A stretch of 64,000 nt of DNA from Camellia lanceoleosa (GCA_025200525.1 CM045770.1:90296084-90360083); one strand, 5' to 3'. Shown: positions 46,406 through 58,900, counted from the stretch's first letter. Notes: generated from the sequence alone by a model not told the origin. Translations and numbers: made by a program.

Positions 46406-46856
46406 ATTAGAGGATTCTGGGGAACTTAAGTCTAAATCTTTGGTGGATTTTAGAGTGGTTCATTGTCGTGGATTCGACATCAGCGTTATGGATTCAATGT
46501 TGGGCAAAGCAATTTCGAGGTGAAAACAATGGTGGACGAGGCATATCGAGTTCGGTTCAATTTGCGAGTAGATTAACTAGGTAATTGAGAATTCTCGTAT
46601 GTAATTCTTTTATCTTCTTAGTGGATTGTTTTGTGGCTTTGACCTGTGATTTTTTTTAATCATAATTGAAGGTGCTCCAATTATGATTTTTTCACGTTAT
46701 GTCATTGTGTTGATTTGCCAATGTTTGTTTGGTAGATATAATTTAATTCTCATTTAATTGAATTAAATCTACTTGTGTTTGATTGGGGATTATTATTCAT
46801 TGTTAAAATTGAATTCTAATTGCAAATCACTAGCGATTTTAAAGTTTTTCATATTT

Positions 46857-47940
46857 GAGATTACATTATGATTGGCAATGGATTTGAAATAACTTGGTGA
46901 ACAACATTTTTGAAATCCTTCAATAAATTTTTCTATTTGTATAAAAATATTAACAAAATGCATCTCACCTTTCTTTATGTCATGGTTTATTTTAAAATTA
47001 TTATTCTACATTCAAATAATTACATTTTCTACAATTTTATAAGGTTGAACGGCATATCCCTTCATTTTAAACCCATTTATCCATGTGGAGCTTTAAATAT
47101 CTATGGACTTAGATCCTATTCATTTCATGAAATGGAGATCTCTATTCTATTATCAGTGGTTATGAAAAATCTACATCAACAATTCCTGATTTTAATTAAT
47201 AAACAGTTAAGTTATAATATTTATAACAATACGTTAACTGTCAACTACTGATTTTGTATTTTGATGACGTGTTTCACTCGGTATCACACTCAACAACAAC
47301 CTCTCCTTGTCTTACAAGAGGAATTGCTAGTGTCATGAGACAATTCTTTTGAACTCAAAATGGTTCATTGACAATGGCAATGTTATAAGCTTATGGTATG
47401 ACAATTGATTTGCTGATTGCCTTTTTTTAAGTTGTATTTGAATTATGAATTCGGGTAAGGATTGCAAAAAAATAAAAATAAAAATGAAAAGGTGAGAAAA
47501 ATATAGAACAAATTTATCTAATATTTCATTTATATTTTCCTTACAACTTTTTTTCACTTTCTAAATCTCTACCTAAATCCAAATATAGCCTTAATTCAAT
47601 TCGCAATCTCATGAACACTCCCTAATGTTGCTTAATTGTGAATGTAAGTTCTTATCTTCTTCCTCAAGTTGTTCTTGAGTCTATTCTTGAACCATTACAA
47701 CTTTATGAAATAAAATGAAAACTTTCATTCCATTCATGAAATGGAGAGATTGAAAATCCATGTCTACATGAAGAAAAGAGTGAGGAAACACTTTCTAATC
47801 TCTATAAGAATGAAGTAAAAATAAATATGAAATGATTAAGCATTTTATAAAGCACTAAGTACAAGTACTCAAAGCATGTAGCTTCTAAGAGTGTTGCCAA
47901 GAGGATTTTGTAATTGAGAACAACAAAGAAAAAAAGAAAA

Positions 47941-47971
<31 letters not shown>

Positions 47972-48217
47972 TCCATTAAAAACCAAAGGAAAACAATTGC
48001 CACAAAAAGTTGTTTTGTCATGGTTTTTGAATTCAACAATACTATAAATTTAGAATTATTTATCCAAAATTTATCCTGAAATAAGAATCAAGGGTTTAAA
48101 TTTATTTTACTCATGAATTGCACACTTAATCAATTTAATCTCTACCACACATGCTTATTCTTTATTAATTCTAGGTTCCCAAATTTTGGGTCCTAACTTT
48201 TTTGTTTTGGTATTGGA
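46857..48217. other. AT-rich intergenic spacer
   Basis: Host DNA between the TATTT target duplication of the copia-like element and the next element. It has an (AT)n run at 47949-47972. Small open frames such as 46910-47251 show no recognisable features. Confidence 0.5.
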
Positions 48218-48222
48218 TAGAA

Positions 48223-48697
48223 TGTAGGAAAAATATTTTCGATAAAATCAATTAATGCAAATAAATAATAAAATAAAACACAAGAAATTTCTTATAAAAG
48301 TTTTGTAAATTTAATACAGAATGTAACCAAGACCGGTGTTCGAACATTGTGTCTTTAAGACAAAATTTCACCCTTGCAATTAATGGGCAGCCTACCTCTA
48401 GGATACAACGATCACTCTACACAGAAATTGCATAACTTTCTGTGTGTATAGTGAACCAATTTGTGTTATGCACTCTCTCTTATATATTCGACTAGACATA
48501 ATGTATGAATCTTAAAACAAACCTTGACTTATGCATCAATGTCATGGGATGGGATGATATTTATAGATATGCTCTTGACCTTTAGAATGGTCGTGTCTCT
48601 TGGGTTCATACCCTTTCATATGAATAGACACCATTAATGATTGCATCCTTTCATTCAAATGGAGTCAATTCTCATTCACTTCTAAAATTTTCCAACA
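48223..48697 (-). repeat. 3' LTR of LARD-like element
   Basis: Shares long blocks with 51953-52491, e.g. ACATTGTGTCTTTAAGACA and GGATACAACGATCAC. Confidence 0.85.
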
Positions 48698-51600
48698 ATC
48701 CCCTACATGAATGAAATTGATGACAGAATACAAATAAAATGAAAACACTAACAAAGAGAGTACAAAATGGAAATATCCATCAAGATAGGTAGCTTTTGGC
48801 CTTAAGCCTTCCGTAGTGAAAGACTATGAAACTTACTATCTAATCAGTGGACGTGATGCCTTGAATTGTTCAGTCGTTTATGTAAGTCAAGACAATAGAA
48901 TTCACACAAAATATCTCCGAACACAGCTTGGTTCTTTTGGTTGTACCCGTTTTGGCTTTGGAATTCCTGGTTTTCATGAATGCTTTAGAGAATTCAGCCT
49001 TATCAATTCTCATAGAAGTGACTCATTCACACTTATATAAGTAATTCTTAGTTCAAGTCTCTTAAATACTCCTCTTGAAAGATACCCCTCTAGATTTTTC
49101 AAGATATAAGTAATTATTAAAAGCATAGCTTGTCCTAAGTTTCCTGCATACAACACATGTTGCAGATATCACTCTTGTCATAGGAATGGATAGGAGATAG
49201 ACTATTTTAGTGATTTCTTATGAGTCATCCATAATTCGGTTATCCCTTTAAACCTAGATCCTGAGATCACCAGTTACCTAGGTTGGGTTACTATTATGGC
49301 GACTCGAAATTGATAGGCTTTAATCAGATTTCCCTCGATGAACTTTTCCTCATTTACTCTCTGGTCAAACCTTTTGTTAGCAGCTGTTATTTTTTGCTTG
49401 ACCGTTTTCTTTGTATATTATTGAGTAATTAGTGGATCCACTATATTGTTCTCAAACAATGCTCACAACTAAGAGCAAATGTCTTACGGTATTAAGTCTT
49501 TAAATAAGTCAAGACTTACTGTTACTCTATGTTACTCCCATATTTAAAATTAATTAATAGATATAGAGATGTTCCTTAGGAGTTAACAAAGTAATTTTTG
49601 TTTTAATTCTAGCTTTGTCTTATAGAAAGAATTGAGATTCTTTGTGGACCTACCATTGGAACCATTACTTTAGTAAAATCCTCCAAACACCTCCACATTT
49701 CGAGTACTCTAAGAAAAATTATTTTCCTTGTTAGGATATTGCCACACGAAAATATCAATACACTCCTACAATTCTGATATAAATTAAATTATAACATCCA
49801 TGACTTATTGACTATGATGTGCTTGAATAATAAAATTCTAAATCAAAATTTATAAAATAGAAAACCCATAATAATTATGAGTCAAAATTAATACTTAAAC
49901 AAAATCAATCCTCATAAAGATTTTTCCCAAGAATCAAACAATTCAAAAATCTCATTTGATTGTATAAATCCTTATAATGCATTCAAGGGGAAAAAAAATA
50001 CTTGTACCTCCAAATTAAGACTTCAACTCTTAAATTTGAACACTTCTTATTCGAGTTTTTGTGGGTAACTTGTCATGAATCATGATTAGCAGACAACTCC
50101 GCTTCTTTTCTCCATATTTGTGATAATACATAAATTAACACAAACAACATGACTCATTTTCGAACAAGTGTCATTGTCACAAATAGTAACTCATTTTTGA
50201 TAAATTCATATGTTATTTATTCAAAAATATTTGTGACAAAAGAAAATTAAATTATCTCTTCTAATTCAAGAGATAAACTTGCACATTAAGATCATGGTTC
50301 AAACACAAACAAATTTTCAATCAAAATAGATCCAATTACAAACAGTAACTTTAAAATAATTTTGTAAAATTTCTAAAGTCAAGAACAGAAGAGTTGCAAC
50401 TTGCAACTATTTTTATAAACACTCAAAACTATGCCTACCATATGTAAGGCAATCAATACAAATATTTATAATCATAATTTCATATATCTGCAAGTCGTAT
50501 CAAACTAATCATGGAAAAACTAGCCAAGACTAGATTATAAACATGAAGATTACAAATGTAATGCATGATTTATACAACAGATTATGCTAAACCCATAATA
50601 TGTATTTTAAAACAACAAGAACTTGACCAAACTCAATGCATCCTTTCACTAGGAATGTCATAAATTGACATCCGTTCATCAGAAGGCAACACAAAAATGG
50701 GCATAATACAAAACTACAAGAGGGAAATAGTACAAAAGCATAAACTAAATTAGATTAGAAACAAATTCTGATATTTTAAAAAATCTATGCTAAAGAAATA
50801 CAACAATGTCCCAAAATAAATAAATAAATTCTATAAAGTTAAAAGCACTGTCGGTTTTAATTATTGATTATGTTTCACAAATTTCAAAAAGTCACAAAAC
50901 TCAAATTTTGTTATAAAAACATATTCGAAAAACAAAGAAAACTGACTTAATTATTTCCTTTGCTCATAAGTCACCATTGAAAATAAAATTGGAATTAAAC
51001 ATGCAATGTATATAAGTAATTAAAGTTGTCTTTTCTACATATCATCATGAAGAATCATTAGGCAAAAATTCTTATCCACACGTTGGAGTGAAAGTTACAA
51101 CGTCTAAATAGATTGTGTTTTCAAAATACAGAGAAAATTAATTCTCTCTCCATAAATAGAGTTCAAAAGACTCTATAAAATAAAAATAAAAAATATGAAG
51201 AAAATTATATAAGCAAAATTCATGTCTCAAACATAACAGAGTTCCTTGAATGAAACCCATAGCTTTCACATAATTAGAAAATCAATAAATAAAATCAATT
51301 AAAATTATCCCAATAAATATAAACATATCCTATTTAGTCAAAATTTGTACAAAAGATTATGAATTAAGCTGTACAAAACACAGAAAATTTATGAAACGGA
51401 TGAAATTTATACTCAGTGAAATAACACGACTAAATGTGAAGATATATATGCAAAGATTCAAATATATATATATATATATTCCATTTTTCTACGAAATCTT
51501 ACAAACGGAATCATCTGTTGCATTGATTTAATGATACATAAAGAGATGTATATATATATATATATCACAAATAACAGTAAACAAAAAATAAATCAATTAC

Positions 51601-51952
51601 AACTTCAAATGCATTCTATTCCATAGGTATGTAGATTAATACCCGGACACAAAAAACTACTAACGAATAGTCTATAACAATTACCTCAAAAACCTGTGTC
51701 TTAGAAAAGATCATGAAGTAATAAAACTCCACTAAAACACAATTTCGAGTAAAAATCATCAACGATTATGGATTCTATTACTATTGAATAAAAATAGTAA
51801 ACAATGCTGGAGTTTTACCATAAACATGAAACACAATTTACAGGAAAAAGAATTTGCAAAAAAAAACAAATTTAATCAAAAACAAATAAATATGTATCAT
51901 AGAATTTGTACAAACAAAAATTGTAAACAGATTGAAAATTCTATCTTAAAAT
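48698..51952 (-). other. Interior of LARD-like element, no coding region recognised
   Basis: AT-rich with short TA-microsatellites at about 51466-51479 and 51549-51564. A more complex block at 48780-49340 has an open frame of 74 codons (48816-49040, plus strand) that I do not recognise; it is antisense to the element. Confidence 0.6.
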
Positions 51953-52491
51953 TGTAGGAAAAATATTTTCGATAAAATCAATTTGATGCAAATAAATAAT
52001 AAAATAAAGCACAAGAAATTTCTTATAGAAATTCTATAAATTTAATACAGAATGTGACTGAGGCCAATATTTGAACATTGTGTCTTTAAGACAGAATTTC
52101 GCCCTCACCTCTTTTGTTTGCGATTAATGGACATCTTGCCTTCAGGATACAACGATCACCCCATACAGAAATTGCACAACTTTCTATGTGTACAACGAAT
52201 CAATTTGTGCCATGCACTCTCTTTTTTATACTCAACTAGACATAATGGATGAATCCTAAAACAAATCTTAACTTATGCATCAATGTCATGAAATGGGATA
52301 GTATTTATAGAATTACTCATGACCTTTAAAATGGTCATTTCTTTTGGGTTCACACCCTTTCATACGAATAGACACCATGAACGATTGCATTCTTTCATTC
52401 AAATTGAGTCATTTCTCATTCACACCATAAAGGATTGCATCATTTCTTTCAAATAGAGTCAATTCCCATTCACTTTAAAAAAAATTCAACA
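51953..52491 (-). repeat. 5' LTR of LARD-like element
   Basis: Longer than the left LTR because a ~50-bp segment (ATTGCATTCTTTCATTCAAA and ATTGCATCATTTCTTTCAAA, about 52385-52470) is tandemly duplicated, and CTCTTTTGTTTGCG is extra near 52110. Confidence 0.85.
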
Positions 52492-52496
52492 TAAAA

Positions 52497-52974
52497 TACA
52501 TAGGTAATAGTAAAAGAGGATGACAATGGTTATATTTGGAAAGACAAAAGTGAAGTATAGAAGGGCATCAACTACACAAAGAGTGTGTTATGCTTGAATG
52601 GATCTTATCATCCCACAAGAGAGTTAGAGAAAGATCAAGTGGATGCACATGATGTTTTATTAGGTAAAAATATGGGTACATGTATTCAGTGGTGGTGCCA
52701 CATGGAGGCCATTGGGTCACTGTTCCCTGGGTTTTGGATTTATAATTTTTTTTTAACATATGTATATAAATAAAAAAAATTAAAAATAATATTTAGAAAA
52801 AAATTTCATTGGCATTCTTAAATTTATAAGAACAATAGTGATTGTTTTATTGAAAATGAAGAAACTATAACAAATTATATTTTTATGCATAAAAATTTTG
52901 TAAAAAAGTCTCAATATAAAGGTATAATATTTATCATTATTGATATGTAAATATAATTAATCTCACTATATATA
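52497..52974. other. AT-rich intergenic spacer
   Basis: Open frames of 62-63 codons overlap on both strands at 52568-52773 without recognisable features; nothing else seen. Confidence 0.5.
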
Positions 52975-53417
52975 TGTGTGGGAACCGAATAATGTTATTA
53001 CATAGGGAAGCTGATTTAGTTTAGAGAAAAAAATCAAGTTATGTACTATACGGCTCTATCCTGAAGGGACAGAGGCCGAATAACCAGATCGGCCGTAGAA
53101 CCAGCTGTAAACTGGGTTGAGTACGAATAGGTAGGACAGAATAGCCGAATATGCAATTATTCGTTGGTCAAAATGTGGGCCCAACCATCAATATCAAGGA
53201 CGACTATAAATAAGAGGAGCATCAGCTAAGAAAAGGTATGTGAGAACAAATAAGATTAACTTGAGATACAAGCAACCAAGAGAGTATACACTGACATATC
53301 CATCGGAGTCCTAATTCCGGCACCCCTAACCGGAGTATTAATTCCTTTTCAGGTGACTAGTTGAGGATCAAGAGTGTCCTACAAGATCAAGAGAGTATTT
53401 CCAACCATATCTCCACA
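52975..53417 (+). repeat. 5' LTR of truncated Tat-type element
   Basis: It starts TGTGTGGGAACCG (or two bases later) and ends CATATCTCCACA before ATTAGCGCTGTCTGTGGGAA. A TATAAATA box is at 53205-53212. The start is inferred because the partner LTR is not in view. Confidence 0.65.
53205..53212 (+). promoter_or_regulatory. TATA box of truncated Tat-type element
   Basis: CGACTATAAATAAGAGGAGC, about 210 bp before the LTR end; it fits a plant core promoter. Confidence 0.65.
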
Positions 53418-53418
53418 A

Positions 53419-53437
53419 TTAGCGCTGTCTGTGGGAA
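53419..53437 (+). promoter_or_regulatory. Primer-binding site of truncated Tat-type element
   Basis: TTAGCGCTGTCTGTGGGAA is a slightly mutated form of the TTGGCGCCGTCTGTGGGAA site common to one group of plant gypsy elements. Confidence 0.7.
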
Positions 53438-53452
53438 TACTCAAGCACATCC

Positions 53453-54906
53453 ATGGCGGGCGTGATAGAAAATCCTCCGGTAGTCGCTGACGACCTTACG
53501 CCATGAGATGATACCACTCTAAGAAACATGCTTGGGCCAGAGAACATTGCCGCACGAAGGGCCTTGAACTTCGACTCAATTGCCCAGACCTCACCCTCGA
53601 CGTCAGCACATGAGACAATGCAAGCGATTATGGATCAGGCGAAGCAAAATGAACAAAGGTTAGAAAATATGATAGCTGAGAACGAGTGCCTTTGACAAGA
53701 TTTGGCCCTGGAGGTGGCAAAATCCCAACGGGCTGCGTCCCAAGATTGGGAATGACCTTTGGGAACGGATGGTTAATGACCTCGAATTTGGAGACATGAT
53801 AGTGGCAGTGATTCTGACTCATCATCCCCAGAATCCAAAAAGAAGGGATAAGTCAAAGTTTACAGTTCTTCCAGAGGAAGTCCGCATGCACAAAATAAGC
53901 GAAGAAGAAATGATTCAGACGAAGATGATCAACATGACCCGTTTGTGCGATGGATCGGAAGGGCAGCGTTACCAAAGAGTTCAAAGCTCCATCGTTCACT
54001 TTATACGATGGAAAATCGGACCCCACTGATCACATTCATCATTATAAGCAAGCCATGACGCTTCATGCAGATGACGAGGCCCTCATGTGTCGAATATTTC
54101 CAAACAGTTTGGGACCATTGACCGTCAGATGGTTTTATAAATTGGAACTGACATCGATTAAGAGCTTTCACCAACTCCAAAAATCCTTTAGGGCAAGGTT
54201 CATCACCAATGAGGTCCGGCCGAAGCAAGCCGATTCTCTCTAGGCAATGCAAATTCAACCAGGAGAAACCCTTCGTGCATATTCAACGTGCTATTGGGAA
54301 TGTTTTAATCTAGTAGATGATGCCTGCAATGACTCCATGGCCATCACCGCCTTTAAGATGGGATTGCATCCTGATAGTGCCCTCCGCAGCTCCTTGACCA
54401 GACGGCCCCCCAAAATAGTCTGGTCGCTAATGAAGAAAGTCGAGGAATACTGCAAAGTGGAAGATGATGCCCTACGGGTCAAAGCCGGACACAAGGCCAA
54501 CAAAACGGCCCCATCTGAAATCGCTCAGCCGATAAACTCTGTACCACTATGGAGCCCCGAACCACGAAATCGGACTAAACAAGACAAAAGACGAGATTCG
54601 CACCGATCAAATGACCAATGTTCACATCGAGCTAATGAACAACTTCAAGTGGATAGTAGGCGCATAAGGCATGTGGACAAGAAATATACAGAGTTATCAG
54701 AGCCGATTAGTGCAGTTATGTCTAAAGTTCAACACCTTCCGTTCTTTAAATGGCCACGTAAAATGGTAGGACCTCCCGACACGAAGAGACGAGATAGGCG
54801 GTGCGAATATCACAAAGACTATGGTCATGATACTGATAGATGTTATGCATTGAAGGACCATCTTGAGAATTTGGTACAAGATAGTCTGCTTATACAACAT
54901 GTCTGA
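53453..54906 (+). pseudogene. gag: Degenerate Gag of truncated Tat-type element
   Basis: The first ATG after the primer site is at 53453 (MAGVIENPPVVADDL), with stops soon after and frameshifts before about 53950. From there one frame holds the retrotransposon Gag capsid domain: FTLYDGKSDPTDHIHHYKQA, ALMCRIFPNSLG, VRWFYKLE, and after a TAG at 54241 IQPGETLRAY, CYWECFN, FKMGLHPDSALRSSL and RRPPKIVWSLMKKVEEY. A basic stretch follows (about 54490-54660) and a late C-x-YH..H..D..C-like block (CEYHKDYGHDTDRCYALKDH) that is the usual zinc-binding end of these Gags. It ends at TGA 54904, which reads on in frame into protease, so this is probably a nonsense change rather than the natural end. Confidence 0.88.
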
Positions 54907-55491
54907 AAGAACAATTCAACAAAAACAGTAGCTTTACGGCAGGATTCACCTCCACTCGGCGTAATTCATATGATACATAGCTTGCCGACGGTATCCGCAG
55001 TACATTCAATTCAGTCGCATCCTAACCCCCAAAAGCAAATCACACAAGCGAAACGGCCCCGTGAAGTTGGCAGTATTACTTTCGATGATTCTGATTTGGT
55101 CGGCGTGATGCTCCCCCACATTGATCCCTTAGTCATCGAATTACGCGTAAACCGATTCACCGTTGAATGTGTTCTCATTGACCAAGGAAGTACTTCGGAA
55201 GTAATATACTACAAAACCTTTGTTAAACTCGGCTTTACTGAGTTGAACCTGTCTCCAGCTGATTATCCGTTATTCGGCTTCAACGCTAATCCGGAATATC
55301 CTTTGGGCAAAATCACACAACCAGTTCGGGCGGGCTCTCGATCAGTGGATGTAGAGTTTTTGGTTATCAAGCTTTCTTCGCCGTATAATCTCATCATGGA
55401 ACGAACTTGGTTGTATACTATGCAGGCCATACCAAGCTCCTATCATCAACTACTTCACTTTCCGATTGAACGCGGCATAGAGCAAATTTGA
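54907..55491 (+). pseudogene. pr: Degenerate aspartic protease of truncated Tat-type element
   Basis: Same frame as gag. Blocks are ITFDDSDLVGVMLPHIDPLV and the catalytic VLIDQGSTSEVIYY (this group has D-Q-G-S instead of D-T-G-S), then YNLIMERTWLYTMQAIPSSYHQ (usually ...LGRPWLH...). Stops at 55489 and about 55510 break the link to RT; the first looks like TGG to TGA. Confidence 0.85.
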
Positions 55492-55941
55492 GGTTCCCAG
55501 AAATTGGCGTAGGCATGTTATCTTTTTGCTACAAAAACACCAAGAGAGCTGGAAGTAAATTCAATTGAGGTGCCGGATCGGGAGAGCCTCAACAACATTG
55601 GGTGGCTTCCAAGTGAAAAGGCAACCGGAGCCCTGGATCGGGTTGAAATTGACAAGAATCCTGACAAGGTCTTCATGGTCGGTGCTTCCCTGAATAAAGT
55701 CGATAGGCAAAAGCTAATATCCTTCTTACTCGGCAACCTTGATGTATTTGCATGGTCACCACATGAGATGCCGAGGGTAGATCCATCTGTGTCCCAGCAC
55801 CACTTAAATGTTGATCCCAAATGTAAGCCAGTTATTCAGAAAAGCTGGCGGTTAGCCGCGGAACGCACTGCTGCCGTTGTTGAAGAAGTTGATCGGTTGC
55901 TTGATGTCGGGGCAATCTGCGAAGTGACCTATCCTACATGG
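55492..55941 (+). pseudogene. rt: Reverse transcriptase N-terminal fragment
   Basis: Still in the gag frame: DVFAWSPHEMPRVDPSVSQH, KPVIQKSWR and VEEVDRLLDVGAICEVTYPTW. This is the entry of the RT domain; the fragment stops at YPTW (55941), before any catalytic Asp, where foreign GC-rich LTR sequence begins. Confidence 0.87.
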
Positions 55942-58900
55942 TGTAGACGCGTTCCCGAGAACTCCCCGATATCTGCGCGCCTGCGAGGGGCGAGGCGCGA
56001 ATCTTGTCTTGTTTCGAGCTACTACAGTTCGAACTCAATGTCACGGTTCTGAATCTAATCTTACAATGTGCGATGTAAGACCGATAAATCACCAAAGTGT
56101 CCAAATCTAGCAAATCGTTTTGGAAAACTGATTTTTAGAAAGAAGTGCCAAACATGGACTGTTTTGCCAGATACAGAGTCGCCACCTAAATATTTTATTT
56201 TGGGGGGATTTAGGAAACCCTGACTCGTGCCAAAGGCCACGTGTCTGTCATCACCAAAGTTTTCTCGGCTCGGAAACTTGGGTATGAGAGGAGAAGGTCA
56301 TGCAATGAGCACCTCCGCTCGCCCGATCAAAGATCGGCCTGTACTAAGCATGATATTTTGTTTTTGAAAACACGTGTTCTTATTCCGGTTATTAACCTAG
56401 AATTACTATGTGATGCGCACAGCATACAAATATAGACTAGATCGCCTAAGTTGGAACAAAATATTGCATGTTCATTTGAAAATGGTTTGAAGTTTGCTAC
56501 TCGCAAGTAGGCTAAATTCGGGATTCAATGAATTGTTCCAATTCAAGTAATCCAACCTTTACCCATAGGCATTCAGGCAGTTATATCAAGTAAGCAGTTA
56601 GCCTCATGGCAAGCATGCTTTCATGGCAACATTAACACACATGTGGTATGGTAAAGCGTAAATACTCACAGTATACTCCAAGCCAAAACAGAGAACTAGT
56701 TAGAAATCATGCATGATCCTAGTTCATGTTAAGATGGCTAATGCAACACATGCGAGAATGCAATTAAAATAGGCTCGGCTATTCTAAGATGGCATATGAA
56801 ATGCAACTTGGTACATGTATTTAAATAAGAATTGAAATACAATGCAGTTAGTATGATGCGCCGAGCCCGGTGCATGCAAGACAGATGAATGGATGCACAC
56901 ATGCAAAGCACAAGGTATGCTAAATGAAACATGCCCTAACACGAACCATCGTAAGCAGTTAAGTAAAAGAGAGAAAAAAATGGGGGTTGGAAGACATGCA
57001 TCACACATACGCATGCTTATTACAACAATGCGCCCTCTCGACGGAGGGACCGAATAAGAAGCTAACTAGCTAATCTAAGCTAATTACACTAATTATTACA
57101 AAACAACGAAACTAATTAACTAATCCTAGTTAACTAACTATTACAAAACAGTTAAGTAACTAAACGCATTAACTACTTAAGTTACATGACCAAAGCGTAA
57201 ATTAACTGAGTAAATTAGCTAAGTAAAGCAGTAAACAGAGGTGCCCTCAGAGGGAAGAATGCATGCATGCCCGGTCGCCTCGTTCGGAAATCTGTCGCAA
57301 TGCCCCAACTTGCCGCTGTTTGCAATTGTTCTCAGAAACTTGCACCAAGCTCCAGATAGCTTCTAACATATCTTGGGGACCTGTGGGAGGGTGGCCGACC
57401 AATTGTTGCTCTCTCCAGCCACTGGCCGACCACTTTTTGCTGCTGCAAATCAGAAAAAGTGGTCGGCCAGCTAGTTTTTCTGGCTGGCCAACCAGTTGTT
57501 GCTGCCAAACTCCAGTTTTCTGTAACAAAGAGCAAGAACGGGCATGGCAATGTATTTGCAAGGTATGTGTGCACAACCACCCTCCTTATCATTTCATAAG
57601 CTCAAGGGAGTGTGGTTCTCGACCCTCGGGCCACCAATCGCGCATTTCAATGCATGATGGCTGAGAGGCGAAGTTACACAATTCAATATGAAAATGAATG
57701 CACAAGTAAACACATAAGGCCTAAAACTCTATCATGTATGATCAAGAGCATCGACGACCGAGAATTGAGACACGTTTCATCACTTCAAGTATGAAACGTC
57801 CCTCGTTTCTCGTGCTCAGATTAACACTTAATCCAAACAACAATGCAACACAAGCATGGCATACACAATGCGACTCAAGTATGCAACTCAATGCAATACA
57901 ACTTAAGCATGCAAACATACAAGGGACAAGCATGCAAACAAGCAATTAACACACTAGCATACACAATGCTATGAACTACATGGCATACACAATGCTCATG
58001 ACAACTAGCATACACAATGCAAATGGTAACTAGCATACACAATGCAATGAACATGGCATACACAAATGCAATGATCAATATGGCATACTCAATGCAATGC
58101 GACCTAATCAATTTAACAAAGCTAATGACATGTGAACAACGCTAATGCATGCATGCACAATGTGATGCTACAAGGGCAACTTAGCAATGTTAGGAACATT
58201 CATACTCAATGCAAAGAAACAACTTGGCATACACGATGCGATGAACTATATAGCATACACAATGCTCAATGGACTTAAACCAAAATGGGTAGACCTCAGC
58301 CATGCCCAAATTAGTGGCCAAAACACCCAAAATAAAGGCACAAAATACAAAGTATGCATGCACAATGCATTGGCCAACCAAGTGGGCCTAAAAGCACATC
58401 CCTCAAGGGTGCTCAAAAAGTGACAAATGTGGAAGTGTAACAACACTAAGTGCACTGAAATTAAGTGAGAAATGATGCCAAATCATTCAAACAAAGCAAG
58501 CAAAGCATGCAAAGATCCTAAAACGTGAAGGCTAATAAAGACGACTACTAAGGAGACATGCAATACATGGAAAATATGCATGAACCAATCATGGATAGGG
58601 CTCAAGTACGTCTAAACATGGACCAAAACATGCTAAGTTAGGGCTTAAAGACCTAGGCATGCAAGCATACAAGCTAAGCTACAATGAGGCAACAATGCAC
58701 AATACTCAAAGGTATTTAAAGCATGAAAGAAGTGGGAACTTGGCAACGCTATAAGCTCTGAAATGAAGTATTAAATGATGCCAAATCATCTAAATAGCTC
58801 AAAGATAGCATGCATGAGTCAACAAAGCACAAAGCTAGCAAGGCCAATTGTACTACAGCTATACAAAGCATGAAGGATATGGCAAAGGCAACCCAAAACA

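Larger units (their letters stand above)
5428..46851 (+). mobile_element. Outer Ty1-copia/Sirevirus-like gag-only LTR retrotransposon, with nested insertions
   Basis: The left LTR starts TGTTAGGTATTTTG at 5428 and the right LTR ends TTTTTCA at 46851. The host target duplication TATTT is perfect (5423-5427 and 46852-46856). Own sequence is 5428-5576, 11358-15142, 36278-38287 and 46406-46851; everything else inside is later insertion. The element has a tRNA-Met-type primer site, a degenerate two-zinc-knuckle copia gag, about 1.4 kb of non-coding 3' region, a polypurine tract and a 3' LTR. No protease, integrase or reverse transcriptase is present between gag and the 3' region, so it is a non-autonomous gag-only element. 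Affiliation to Sirevirus/Maximus rests on the gag style, palindromes ahead of the TATA box and A-G-rich tracts. Confidence 0.88.
37699..46851 (+). repeat. 3' LTR of outer copia-like element (split by a solo LTR)
   Basis: The parts are 37699-38287 and 46406-46851; they join at the ATTAG target duplication of the inserted solo LTR. Compared with the 5' LTR, the region AGGATTCTGGGGAACTTAAG (46411) continues what was interrupted. Only one copy of the segment duplicated at 11971-12640 is present. Confidence 0.88.
48223..52491 (-). mobile_element. Non-coding LTR retrotransposon (LARD-like), minus strand
   Basis: Direct repeats of 475 bp (48223-48697) and 539 bp (51953-52491) both start TGTAGGAAAAATATTTTCGA and end TTCCAACA/ATTCAACA (TGTTGGAA.. 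on the minus strand). Flanking pentamers are TAGAA (48218-48222) and TAAAA (52492-52496), 4 of 5. A minus-strand purine tract GTAGGGGAT adjoins the left LTR, giving minus orientation. The 3.25-kb interior is AT-rich, shows no gag or pol, and has no clear primer site beside the right LTR. Either a large non-autonomous derivative or a very old decayed copia element. Confidence 0.8.
52975..55941 (+). mobile_element. Truncated Tat-type Ty3-gypsy retrotransposon, plus strand
   Basis: The 5' LTR is followed by a primer site, gag, protease and the beginning of RT; the sequence then jumps at 55942 into a minus-oriented Tat-type LTR, so the rest of pol and the 3' LTR are missing from the window. The rest may continue beyond the window if 55942 onward is an insertion. 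Confidence 0.85.

Noticed and set aside
57945..58270. CRISPR-like pattern of short repeats with variable spacers
   Set aside because: Plant nuclear context inside an LTR, irregular spacer lengths, only 13-bp words, and no cas genes.
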